From Lumbricus terrestris (taxonomy: Eukaryota > Annelida > Clitellata > Crassiclitellata > Lumbricidae): a DNA stretch of 64,000 nucleotides. The translations under genes were made by a program, and so were the position numbers. Shown here one piece after another: positions 39,518 to 50,118 of this stretch. Positions within the stretch are counted from its first letter, which is position 1. Each line of letters begins with the position of its first letter. The stretch covers positions 1,802,084 to 1,866,083 of the forward strand of contig OX457053.1 of NCBI GenBank assembly GCA_949752735.1, read 5' to 3'. The notes under the pieces are model-generated. The model saw only the letters and a program-made list of their open reading frames with translations, was not told where the DNA came from and made no database searches.

Positions 39518-40275
39518 TATAGACCCATTTCGGTTTTGCCATTTGTCTCCAAATTCTTTGAAAGAGCTATGTATGATCGTCTCTATTCCTACATTACCCC
39601 TAAATCTATCTTATACTCTTCGCAACATGGGTTTCAATCTGGACACTCAACATCAATGTCCTTACTGGATATCCAAGATCGGATATCTGCTGCGATGGAC
39701 AATAACGAATACTCCGTTGGAATTTTTCTTGATCTTGCCAAAGCCTTTGACTCCGTTGACCATGAAATCCTTCTGACAAAACTCGAACACTATGGCATTA
39801 GAGGTACACCCCTAGATTGGTTTACTAGTTACCTTACTAACCGCTACCAAAGAGTCATTTGTAATGGGACCCTCTCAAACCCTTTACCCATTGAATTTGG
39901 CGTACCACAGGGATCAATTCTTGGTCCACTCTTATTTTTATTATTTATTAACGATCTGCCAAACTCTTCTACTGTCCTACACTTCATTATGTTTGCAGAT
40001 GACTCCAATGTCTTCTTATCTCACAGCTCATACGACAGTCTAATACAACTGGTGAACAATGAACTAATGTCCGCTAGCGAATGGTTTATAAGCAACAAAT
40101 TATCACTTAATGTAAAAAATCCAATTGTATCATTTTCCGCTCCACAGGAAAATCCATCCCCAATAACAGCAGCCAAATAGCTTTAAATAACATTACTATT
40201 CCCCAAGTGTCTTCAACGAAATTTCTAGGTGTCTACATCGATCAACACCTTAAATGGAAAACATAACCATAACCA

Positions 40276-40350
40276 GATTATTAGTGCCACCCTCCTCCCT
40301 TATCCAGACTTGGGACTGGCACTGTCAGAGTGCGAACAATGGCGAAGTTG
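40276..40350 (+). repeat. Short dispersed repeat family B, copy 2
   Basis: It contains GCCACCCTCCTCCCTTATCC and AGACTTGGGACTGGCACTG, aligned with 34984 and 53566. Confidence 0.6.
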
Positions 40351-40515
40351 ACATTGCCATGTATTAACATTTTATAATATTATAGTAAAGCTATAATTAT
40401 TATTATTATCAATATAATATATATAAATGAACACTTATACATGTATACAATCTTATGCTCGTGTAATTAATAATTCATGACCTCACTACCTGTAGTCACG
40501 CTCAGTCAGTGATGT

Positions 40516-40780
40516 AAATGGGCGCCCGCAGAAATTTTTGCAGGGGGGCAAAATTTTTACGATTGCCATGGTTGAATTTTTTAGTAGCAAAAAGCTTGAA
40601 AAATGCAAAGCTATATATTAAGAATACGGGTATTTTTCAAAGAGTTTCTTATGCAAATTTCTCAATTTCATTTTGTGTAAAATTTTAATACAAATAGTTT
40701 CCTTAGAAATTTGTTAAAAATCAAAAAGTAGATGTTAAAAGTAGTTTCCTAAAAGTAGTTTCCTAAAGATATTTCACATA
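40516..40780. mobile_element. CATGGGCGCCCGC-type MITE, copy 2, right end lost
   Basis: GGGCGCCCGCAGAAATTTTT and GCAGGGGGGCAAAATTTT match the left part of copy 1. No matching right end was found before about 40780. Confidence 0.55.
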
Positions 40781-41058
40781 GCAACTATAAAAGTCCATAG
40801 AATGAACGAATGAATAAATGAACGCTGGATTCTGTACTGGCAGCTTGCAAACTGAACAAAATGGAGCCTTGCTTAGAGCAGACATGGTCTATAACAATTA
40901 CAATGCTGGTGAATAAGCAGATCTCCATGATGTAATTTCAGCGTAATTTTAGAAAGTTTCAAAATGTTTGCATTAGTATTTAATTTTTGCAGTTGTGATT
41001 GTTTGCACTACAGCCAAATTCCACTCAAGTAAGCCATAATCGATAGGCCTGCTGTTTC

Positions 41059-41331
41059 CATGGGCGCCCGCAGGGTGGAGGGAGTTAAAAGTCAATGGTC
41101 ATTGGTAGAGTTTTTAGAAAGAGCTTGAACAATGAACGTGCAAGGCATGTTCATTTCTATAGAGATCTCTAAACGTAGATTTCTGACTTTTACTGTCTGT
41201 ATCAATCGTATCATTGGTGCATTAATGCAAAGAAATTTGTTAAAAACCTAAAAGTAGTAGTTAAAAGCATAGATGTCAATTTTCCAGGGGAGGCAAGTGC
41301 CCCCCCTTGCCCCTATGTGCGGGCGCCCATG
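41059..41331. mobile_element. CATGGGCGCCCGC-type MITE, copy 3
   Basis: It runs from CATGGGCGCCCGC to GCGGGCGCCCATG, with GGCAAGTGCCCCCCCTTGCC before the right end as in copy 1. Confidence 0.75.
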
Positions 41332-41420
41332 GTGATGTACAGGAACTCTCTGATTGGATGACACGTATCTGCTTATATTTTAATTCGTCTAAGACTAATT
41401 GTAGTTAGAGTTAATATAAT

Positions 41421-41524
41421 AGTAAAGCTATATTATCAATATATATAAATGAACACTTATATATGTATATGATCTCATGCTCGTATAAGTGTTCATTTAT
41501 ATATGTTGATAATATAGCTTTACT
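41421..41524. repeat. Hairpin with 41-bp arms
   Basis: The arms 41421-41461 and 41484-41524 are reverse complements with one mismatch (AGTAAAGCTATATTATCAA ... TTGATAATATAGCTTTACT), around a 22-base loop. A related single arm lies at 40383-40445. Confidence 0.88.
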
Positions 41525-41906
41525 TATAATATTGTATAAACCTAGTGTTCAATTTATCCATCAAATTCTGAGTAGAGAGCTTGAATGGGCGGTATGGCAA
41601 TTACGAGAAATAAATAGCCTAAAGAACATTTTATAACATAATAATAAAAACCTATCTCGTAGCGATCAATATCGCTTATATTTTCTTCTGCAGACGCTGA
41701 TCCCTCTTCTTCAGTAAGAATGGCCAGCAATTCGTCATCGTCAGGTCAAAACTTAAATTTTTATAACCATTATCTTGTTCTTTGAAGCGATTAACAATTC
41801 TTCTAAACTTTTATTTCAAATGTGAATAATTCCACATTTTGTTGACGTTAACAATGAAAATCCATTCATTCCGAGAACTTATAATATTAACCCCTCTTGA
41901 AGAGAT

Positions 41907-43618
41907 CTACTCAGCGGCGTTCCCAGCCCAGCCACAGCTAAAAATAAAGGTTTGGTCCATTGGTTATCACCACCCCGTCTGCCCCTTGTAATTATGGCTC
42001 ATCACAGATACAGAGGGTAGGCTCTGCACCCAATATATCGCATTAATAAAGTATCCGACGTATGCCAATAGTTCAACCATTCATTATTATATATGACGGG
42101 TTTGTTGGGAATTATTAATAAATTATTATTATTTTTTTTTACCCGAGGTATCTCAGATTCCTCGGGATTTCAAAAAATTATCCGGAGACGTAAAAAATTG
42201 TATTCTGGAACGGCTAGAACTCGTCAAGATCAGGCGAAGCAAAGGTGCCTTGGAAGGTTATGGCGTTGAAATGTTGAATTAAAATGGCAATGCGCTGGAA
42301 AAGATAACTGGTTTCCCTCGTGTCACCGGTTTTACGAGCAAGACAGCGCCCTAACTCTGTGATGAAACATAGGCCACTGCTGTTAATTGGGCCAAGAGTC
42401 TCAATTGCCAACGGTACAAAGTGGTAAGTTTGTGCAAGTGTACTGTATTTAGCGCATTTTTTGTCTGCTGCTAATTCGGCTGCGCTGGCTGCTGTAGCCG
42501 ATGTGGATGGCAGGTAGGATGCGGCCAGAGTGTCAGTTACCGTGGCATCCCATATTAGAGCGCGACCCATCCGCCATGGAATAAGGGTTAGACCGTCAGG
42601 TCTCTTTCCGTCCGCTCTGCTAAGCCCCTGTGGCTCCTTCACTGCTGGGAAGCCAGCGCGAACCAGACTTCGATAGATGAGTTCGTTGGGGCCTGCGTGT
42701 CTGGCTGCTCTGCCTGGTCCCAAAGAGCAAGAAAGCCCATGAGAGCCATTGGCCTTGACCTGGACTCCACAGCGGCACTCATGAGGCTCGCAGATGCTGA
42801 CCCCTACTCAGCGGCGTTCCCAGCCCAGCCACAGCTAAAAATAAAGGTTTGGTCCATTGGTTATCACCACCCCGTCTGCCCCTTGTAATTATGGCTCATC
42901 ACAGATACAGAGGGTAGGCTCTGCACCCAATATATCGCATTAATAAAGTATCCGACGTATGCCAATAGTTCAACCATTCATTATTATATATGACGGGTTT
43001 GTTGGGAATTATTAATAAATTATTATTTTTTTTTTTACCCGAGGTATCTCAGATTCCTCGGGATTTCAAAAAATTATCCGGAGACGTAAAAAATTGTATT
43101 CTGGAACGGCTAGAACTCGTCAAGATCAGGCGAAGCAAAGGTGCCTTGGAAGGTTATGGCGTTGAAATGTTGAATTAAAATGAATTAAAACTGCTGTTAA
43201 TTGGGCCAAGAGTCTCAATTGCCAACGGTACAAAGTGGTAAGTTTGTGCAAGTGTACTGTATTTAGCGCATTTTTTGTCTGCTGCTAATTCGGCTGCGCT
43301 GGCTGCTGTAGCCGATGTGGATGGCAGGTAGGATGCGGCCAGAGTGTCAGTTACCGTGGCATCCCATATTAGAGCGCGACCCATCCGCCATGGAATAAGG
43401 GTTAGACCGTCAGGTCTCTTTCCGTCCGCTATGCTAAGCCCCTGTGGCTCCTTCACTGCTGGGAAGCCAGCGCGAACCAGACTTCGATAGATGAGTTCGT
43501 TGGGGCCTGCGTGTCTGGCTGCTCTGCCTGGTCCCAAAGAGCAAGAAAGCCCATGAGAGCCATTGGCCTTGACCTGGACTCCACAGCGGCACTCATGAGG
43601 CTCGCAGATGCTGACCCC
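41907..43618. repeat. Direct duplication of an about 0.9-kb retroelement 3' end
   Basis: 41907-42803 and 42804-43618 are nearly identical. The second copy lacks about 80 bp (after GTTGAATTAAAATG) and continues into the longer retroelement coding region. Both begin CTACTCAGCGGCGTTCCCAG. Confidence 0.9.
42214..42723 (-). pseudogene. Restriction-like nuclease domain, duplicated 3' fragment
   Basis: The 169-residue frame repeats the end of the neighbouring larger frame (RHAGPNELIYRSLVRAGFPA, then KRPDG and LIWDATVTDT). It extends further downstream, to ..ASPDLDEF, because it lacks the deletion. It is a partial copy, not an independent gene. Confidence 0.7.
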
Positions 43619-44506
43619 AAGTCTGAGGCCCAGTGCGACTCTCAAGGCTTCATCTTCCAGAGTCAGACCACAGGATGTAATGGGCAGAGCAAAGAGCCAA
43701 TCGCTCGCATGTGGAGCCGCCACAGCCTTGAGTCTTGCTCGGTGGTAATCGTCAGATACCAGATTGCTGAGATTGTTAGCCTCGATGTCGATTATAGGTT
43801 TGTCCCAGCAAGACTGCTTATGCGCCAAGGTATCTTCTGGGCATGGAGCAGCATAGTGTGCACACCATTGGGCCTGCAGAGACTCAAACGGTAGGTCTTC
43901 CGGTACCTGTAGATTGCAGAGCATAGATGATTGGAGACACCGAGTACCCGCAGCAGAAGCCAAAAAGGCAGGAAGTGCCAGCGAGGTCACTCGGCGAATG
44001 CCCAAACCCCCTGCCTTGACTGGCAGAGAAGCTTGCATCCAATGATTGTCAGAAAGAGTCAAATTGAGTATTGACTCCAGCCCATGGCGAAGCAGTGAGT
44101 CAAAATTCTCCAGCAAGGGGTGGTCTGCACAGGGAGAGCACCGCAAAATGTGTAGAAGCTTAGGATGACTGAGGGAGCTTCCTAAGAGGACGAGAGCACC
44201 ATGTCTTCCGATGCGCTCCAACCTTGTGATTGCCAATGACAGATTCTGACATTGAAATTCCAGGGGCCGCTCAAGAGCGTCTGATTCAGAGAGTGGCGCG
44301 CCTAGTAGAGAAGCTGCTTCCGGCTTAACTGACCTAAAATCCTTCAGACAGTTGTACTCAGTCGACAAAGGGCCCTGCGATATTACCTCGCATTTGGCAT
44401 GGTTAAGGTGTAAGCCCAGCTTCGCACACTCATGCTCGATCATATCCACATCCGCTGCAACCACAGAATGTTCCCCTCCAAGAGTGACATCATCGAGGTA
44501 GCCCAA
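43175..44506 (-). pseudogene. Retroelement RT C-terminus plus restriction-like endonuclease
   Basis: A 443-codon frame begins in the RT catalytic motif (GYLDDVTLGG, the YxDD box). It continues through LGLHLNHAKCE and the thumb-like SLPVKAGGLGIR region. A Cys/His cluster follows (CRCG ... HGLSCSLGPGRAARH), then a PD-(D/E)xK-like nuclease (KRPDG, LIWDATVTDT, then K in ADKKCAKYS). Such a layout is known from non-LTR elements with restriction-like endonucleases. The RT N terminus is missing: the frame abuts an (ATT)n microsatellite at 44504. The stop is premature through the deletion near 43175. The family is not assigned. Confidence 0.65.

Positions 44507-44584
<78 letters not shown>
44504..44584. 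repeat. (ATT)n microsatellite
   Basis: About 80 bp of TTA/ATT repeats with one TTTTT interruption cut off the 5' part of the retroelement frame to its left. Confidence 0.95.
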
Positions 44585-44883
44585 GTATAAAGATTAAGTG
44601 TAAAACATTTCGGCCACCTTATGCGCTGTACAATGTCATGTCCTGTATAGTCCTACAGACCTCGTTTCATGTTCTACATGTAGATGTTCAGGATCCCATA
44701 TTAAGTGCACTGGTAAATGTTTTACTGTAAAGGTCGCGTTTCATATAGGTGTACTTCACAGAAACCAGGCACCATGAAAACTGAGCACATAATGTTGTTT
44801 TCACTAGATTTAGATAGACCAATTATAATAGCGCTCAAATATATCATATTAATAATGGATTGCTTGTCCACATCAATTTTTAG

Positions 44884-46740
44884 ATCCTGAGCTGGTCGAA
44901 TGGCACAATGACAAAGATCTGCTCCCTGTTGTTGAAAAATTCCATGCGACCTATGCAATGCCGCCAGATAAATTAGCGAAAATGAAAGATGACCATGAAG
45001 ATGTCTTGAATAAATTTATTAAATGCATTGACTTCTGCACTGATAGTCCTGTAAAAGGGATCGGAGGCTCTTACGAAGGCGTCAAAGTTGTAAGAAGTAA
45101 GGAAGATGAGGACTTTGAATCTGACGTCATGTTCATCTTGAAAATCCCGAAAGGGTGTGAACTAAAAATCGAGGAGATACCAGGAAGATATGGTTACGCT
45201 ATACTAAGACTCGCAAACGGATATTCTGCAGATTATAATGACTTCTTTGCAGAATGTTTAACTTTCGAGAATGGTACGTACATTGTTGACGCTGGAAAGA
45301 CGACAGCGGCATTCTTTGGTAAATTAAAGAGATGGATGAACACGAAACCCATTCCAGGGTTCGATTTGCTTCCTAGACACCACGGAACTGCAATCCAGAT
45401 GGATGTTATCCAACAGCAAATTGGTGAGAATAAAAAGAGAAAATTGTATTCTGTGGATATTGTGCCAACTTTTGAGATCTGGGAAGGGGAAGGTGTAAAG
45501 AGATATGTAGCTAAACCAGAGAAGAAGCGAACCCCTGATTCGATAACTTGGCGACGATTATTTGATTCCGAAGACAGCACTTCATTCACTATTCAACTTG
45601 CCAGAAATAATTTACTTTCAGCTGCTGATGAACTTCGCAAGCAACTTTATAAATATTGTGCTAGCTGCAAAGGGATCTGTCAACAGTGCCAAGGGTCATG
45701 CTATATAATAGAATCCCGCAGAACATGTCTACCACTGCCAGATGAATACTTGATGAAACTCCAGGAAGCTTTGGTTGGACGAAGAAGCAGTTATCGCCTC
45801 ACCTTGATCGACCTTCAGGATGTGAATGGCAGCAAAATTAAAAGACTCGTGGCAGTTTATTATTTCTTTGAAAATGAACTAGATGTCTTGCCAGTTCCAG
45901 AGAAACCGGGTTACGCTTGGCTGAAGTTTGAAAGGAATGCAATGGCGGCGGCTGGCTGTTCACGCTTCGACAAAGCGTTGAAACTGTGCTATCTGCCCGG
46001 TGGAAAATACCTGGACTTTAAGGCAGCGAGCGATATGCTTGTTCAGGAACTACGAGATATTGCGACTGGTCTGTTTAAAGACGAAGAAGTGATTGTACGG
46101 CGTGATGGGCCAAGCGTGAGAATTGATGTATATCCGGAGAGAGGAAACAAGATGTTGTACTACTGTTTGGATATTGTTCTTGCTGCTTTCGTCGATGGAA
46201 ATTTCTACATTGGTTTACCACACGATTATGACGACGTCCCGGACAAGAAGGCCTGGAGAAGATCATACTCTTATGAAGAAACGGAGACAATACGTCAAGC
46301 ACCAGAGGGACTGAAGATGGTCTTCCGTGTCTTAAAGGCTCTGAGAAATGGAGAACCCGGTCTTGCTCAGCTTACATCTTACCACTTTAAAACGCTTCTT
46401 CTTAACATGCAACAGCTGGAACCCGTGAATTGGAATGATAATATCGACAAGATATTGATTCGTGTTCTTAAATATTTAAAGATTTGTCTGAATGAGAAGA
46501 AGCTTCCGACTCACTTTATTCCGGAAATTAATTTGCTGGAACCGATGCTAAATGATTGCAGCTTTAATATGAAAAACAGAATTGATGAGTTATCGAGAAG
46601 CAAAAGAAAGCTGCTTAAAGCTCTTGTAGACCAGAAGAAGGAAACAACAGACGACATTCTTGAGCAACATAGAAATGAATCGGCGCAAGTTTTTGTTGAA
46701 TCTGGATTTGCACAAGGTTTCGTATATGGGCATTTGAATG
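44884..46740 (+). CDS. cGAS-like (Mab-21 family) protein with tandem nucleotidyltransferase modules
   Basis: One large exon begins after a TTTTTAG acceptor at 44883; an upstream exon is required and not found. The first ATG in it is 44958. Module 1 has the nucleotidyltransferase signature: GGS (36-38 from that Met), ESD (E54, D56) and the third Asp in YSVDIVP (D167). These metal ligands are all present, so it could make a nucleotide second messenger. A Cys-rich linker (CASCKGICQQCQGSC) follows. Module 2 repeats the fold (EKPGYAWLKF, VRIDVYP, YCLDIVLAAF) without a GGS box and ends in a Mab-21 helical domain (GLAQLTSYHFKTLLLNM). Coding runs into a (TATG)n array at 46738, where GTATGT could be a splice donor; the ORF itself would end at 46925 in repeat sequence. 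It probably acts in innate sensing in the cytoplasm. Confidence 0.8.
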
Positions 46741-47032
46741 TATGTATGTATGTATGTATGCATGCATGCATGCATGTATGTATGTATGTATGTTTGTATG
46801 TATGTATGTATGCATGTATGTATGTTTGTAGGCCTATGTATGTATGTAAGTATGTATGTATGTATGAACGTATGTATGAGCATGAATGTATGTATGTATG
46901 CATGTATTCATATGTATGTGTATGAATGTATTCATATGTATGTGTATGAATGTATGTATGTATGTATATGTATGTACATACATACATGCATGCGCATACA
47001 TACATACATACATACATACATACATACATACA

Positions 47033-47062
<30 letters not shown>
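46737..47062. repeat. (TATG)n followed by inverted (CATA)n microsatellite
   Basis: About 240 bp of TATG-type repeat (with CATG variants) is followed by about 85 bp of CATA repeats, the same motif on the opposite strand, so the two halves could fold together. Long Met-Tyr-Val-Cys or His-Thr-Tyr-Ile frames here are artefacts. Confidence 0.95.
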
Positions 47063-47063
<1 letters not shown>

Positions 47064-47076
47064 GTCATAAAGACAT

Positions 47077-47215
47077 TAGTTGCGCGCTTTTGTCTGCGCG
47101 ATTTTGTCTGCGCGCTTTTGTCGGGGGTGTTTTTGTGGGTTTCCTGTTGCGCGCATATGTCTGCGCGCATTTCTCCGCGCGCTTTGTCCTGCGTGCTTTT
47201 GTTGCGGTGCCGCTG
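47077..47215. repeat. Degenerate GCGCGC-TTTTGTC minisatellite
   Basis: Units of about 14 bp (GCGCGCTTTTGTCT, GCGCGATTTTGTCT, GCGCGCATATGTCT, GCGCGCATTTCTCC) stand out by CpG content from the AT-rich surroundings. Confidence 0.7.
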
Positions 47216-47221
47216 CTCGGT

Positions 47222-47981
47222 TATGATTATATGACAATCACCAGCAAACCTGTTTATGAAGACATAGCGCTCTATAAACTTTGTCCGAATGAAATCGAGG
47301 GTCTAACTAACGTCTTCCATGCACTATTGCTCATTAACAACAACAAGAAAAACTTGATTCCTTGTCGATATAACACGAGTGTGATCCGACTTAAACATTG
47401 CATAATTCAACTGTTAACAGCAGTTTGCTTCAATCAGTGCCACACAACTCTGGTTTGGCAGACACGCGAAAGACGGCTGAATACATCAAGCAGCAAATGG
47501 AGAAGTTGATTAACAGATCCCATTGTTGCGAGATAACATAAGTGTTCATCTGGAAAGGCCTGGCATTGTACAAAAGTCGAACAGCAACCTACAGATCGAC
47601 ATACTACCAGGTTTTTAAGTCTTTGTTGATGAAGGGTTTTTCATAGATATGCCTCAAGTCCCCGGTACTAATGCATGGTGTCCAATTCCATTCACACCCG
47701 TCAGGAACAAAGTCTGGAAAGCTTTTAAGATAAACGAATGTGGAAGAAGAGTTCTTAGTAACCTTCTAGTCATTCAGAATCGCGAACCCAGACTAGCTCA
47801 GCTAAGCGAACGCCATTTTCGAATGGCAATCTTCTGGGAAATGGAAGTCGAGCGAGACTGGAGTGATGAGAAGGTGGAAGAGAGGTTTCGCGATGTCCTT
47901 GATAGACTTTTGGTCTCAATTAAAAAGAAGAATCTTCAAGATTATTTCTTTCCAGAACGTAATGCTTTGTCACAATTTTAA
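47222..47981 (+). pseudogene. Third cGAS-like/Mab-21 module, decayed
   Basis: Segments in changing frames match the plan of the upstream modules. First comes a region with KLCPNEIEGLTNVFHALL. Near 47450 the frame shifts to GLADTRKTAEYIKQQMEKL. Near 47525 it shifts again to DNISVHLERPG and LQIDILPGF, ending at an in-frame TAA (47616 region). Coding then resumes with FVDEGFFIDMPQ and the Mab-21 helical part AQLSERHFRMAIFW, to the stop at 47979-47981. The last part corresponds to GLAQLTSYHFKTLLLNM of module 2. A polyadenylation signal follows at 47998. With two frameshifts and a stop, it cannot encode a full module. Confidence 0.7.
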
Positions 47982-47997
47982 TTGTCATCGACTCATC

Positions 47998-48003
47998 AAT
48001 AAA
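47998..48003 (+). terminator. Polyadenylation signal AATAAA
   Basis: It lies 17 bp after the stop of the last cGAS-like/Mab-21 coding segment, so it probably marks the gene's original 3' end. Confidence 0.55.
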
Positions 48004-48433
48004 GTTTCTTGGAAACTACTTTTACCTATTATACATGACATCGGCCAAGGATTCATCATCGAGATTTGAAAATTAGCATAGAAATCTTTAAGGGTGGTGG
48101 AATCATCTTTTGATGCAATAATCATCAAGCATGCGACAGAATGTTGACTTAGGCCTAACTTATTCAACTTGTGTATAAACCTAATCGAACTCGTGATTTT
48201 GAATTATTGTAGATGCTCTCTCACAGGATGTATAGTAAGCCTAAATGTCTGAATTTTGAGCAATAGAGTTGAAACTCTTTGACCTAGTTTGTTGCTTCTA
48301 ATTAAATATGCAAAGTGGTTGTATGTAGCAGAGGCATTAAGCATTTTTAAAATTATGGTAGAATCGTCAATGAGGAGAGACAGCCAAAATTTATATACCA
48401 CTCTTAATGGTCGCTACTTAGAGGTGCAGAGTA

Positions 48434-50116
48434 GGGTGCTCCAAAAAAATAAAAGTTGAAAATTCATAGCTCCCCGGATATTTTCCCATGCGTCTCATAG
48501 AGATGAGTCTAAAAAACCAAATTTTAGGATTGTGTATTAAGGTTAAGCCTTGCCACCAGCACGATGAAGTTTTACAATAACCACTATTTTTGGTTGAAAA
48601 TACAAATTGCAGGTATGTAAGTATACATGAAAAACTAGTATGTGTTTATCATTTTGTTGGTCAGAACAGGACCCTTGTATCAACAGACAAATGTGACTCT
48701 ATCGACAAACTGCTACTGCAATTCCACTCTCACTCCCATAGACCTACAAATCTTACAGTGTTAGGCTACACGTGCACTGTTTCAAGAGTTTCCTCAGTGC
48801 TTAGAATCTCGGAATCTGTGTCAATGAGCTTCAACCACCTGTAGAGTAGACTATCGTTGATATTCATCCTTTATGACTGTATTTACAAAGTATGTTATTA
48901 GTTTCATCGCTTTTTTCCATTCACGAACAAATAGATATAATTATAGCAGTGCTGCTTGCTGGAAATTGTCAACAGCTTTCCACTGTGCTGGTAGTAGCCT
49001 AAGGTGAGCCAATCAGTTTCAATATTAAGTAGGTCGAACAATAATCAAATGAATCAGTTTGGAGGATGCATTCAACTGCGGAAATAGCAAACTGAAAGGG
49101 GGGGTTCCAATGGTTCTGATTGTCTCACTGTCAGAAGTTGGCGAGCGATTTGCGGGTTTTCGGATTCATAAACCTAGTTCAAGATCAATGCGAATGGTTC
49201 AACTTCTGCAAGATATCTTAAATGTCTAAGGACAGCAACTGCAGCTCCTGCAACATCTGAATAAGTCATGTTGAGATCAGTCCAGAACTGCTGGCCATCC
49301 AAAGGTGCATCCGCAGCAGACACCGCTAAGAGTCAAGCCTTGACAAAAAAGGCACTGAACAAACACGACGCTATAGCGGCTATAATTATCGTAGAGATCC
49401 AGAATATTGGCCTTGATGTTCTTCTTTCGTTGTTCGACAACCCCAAATGCATTTAATTACTTTTCTCTGCTTCTGGAATCGTTCCAGTAACATGAACATT
49501 TGGATCGTTTCAGATAAACGACCAAACGCAGAACATCTCCATTTATAGAAATTCCGTTGTCTGGCAATGGGGCAAATGGCCCCCAGCAAACCATATAGCT
49601 TGTCACCACTTCTCAAAAATAGTTCATCCATGTTTATTAAACAATCTAATACACACCCAGTCAGTGTGAGAATTTCGTGGTCTGAGATCCAACCCCATAG
49701 TCGTTCTTAATTAAGATCCACGGTAAAGTTTTCATGGAACAACGCCTCTCCACATAAATCAACGTCTGACTCACATGCAGCAATTTTCTAAAATTCTCAT
49801 ACTGCACCCAGTGCACCTAATATTTCTCATAATAAATATTGTCAGGCACATAGAAAAGCTTGTAAAAGAAGTTAATCATCATGAAATAATTAAGTTTTCC
49901 CACCAATTCCTATAATGGTTTCCAAATTGCCAATTTTAAAGAAAATTCCCATGTATTTTCGTATTGTTAAGTTTTTGTGCTGGTGGCAAGGCTTAGCCTT
50001 TTTCAATTGGTCTGAAAATTGATACAGTTGAACAAAATGATAAATGGAATGGGAAAATTGCCAGGGAGCAGTATTTTGAGAAACTTTTTGAAAATGCATT
50101 ACAATCTGGAGCACCC
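48434..50116. mobile_element. Decayed DNA transposon with GGGTGCTCC ends, TA-flanked
   Basis: The left end GGGTGCTCCA and right end TGGAGCACCC are each flanked by TA (48432-48433 and 50117-50118). Further inside, CCTTGCCACCAGCAC (left) and GTGCTGGTGGCAAGG (right) are a second inverted block. The 1.7-kb interior has only short frames, so no transposase is recognisable. A TA target suggests the Tc1/mariner supergroup, but this is tentative. Confidence 0.6.
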
Positions 50117-50118
50117 TA

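Larger units (their letters stand above)
35128..40262 (+). mobile_element. CR1/L2-like LINE copy 2, broken by three insertions
   Basis: Pieces of one LINE are collinear: endonuclease start (FSIMHLNCRSITYKIDEIQ, to 35707), endonuclease middle (37226-37435, LTGDFNVDLL), endonuclease end (about 37986-38175, QPTRITPTSAT and SDHLPI), pre-RT and RT start (38432-39079) and RT core (39518-40258, FLDLAKAFDSVDH, GVPQGSILG, FADDSNVF). It is from a different subfamily than copy 1. Several frameshifts and stops are present. It ends abruptly after ..LKWK, losing the RT C terminus and tail. Confidence 0.85.

Noticed and set aside
43511..43894. Plus-strand frames 42697-42888 and 43511-43894
   Set aside because: They are the antisense of the retroelement nuclease/RT coding region and are duplicated with it.
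46511..47234. Long frames of Met-Tyr-Val-Cys and His-Thr-Tyr-Ile repeats
   Set aside because: They are translations of TATG/CATA microsatellites, open in several frames on both strands. The same applies to 57232-58310.
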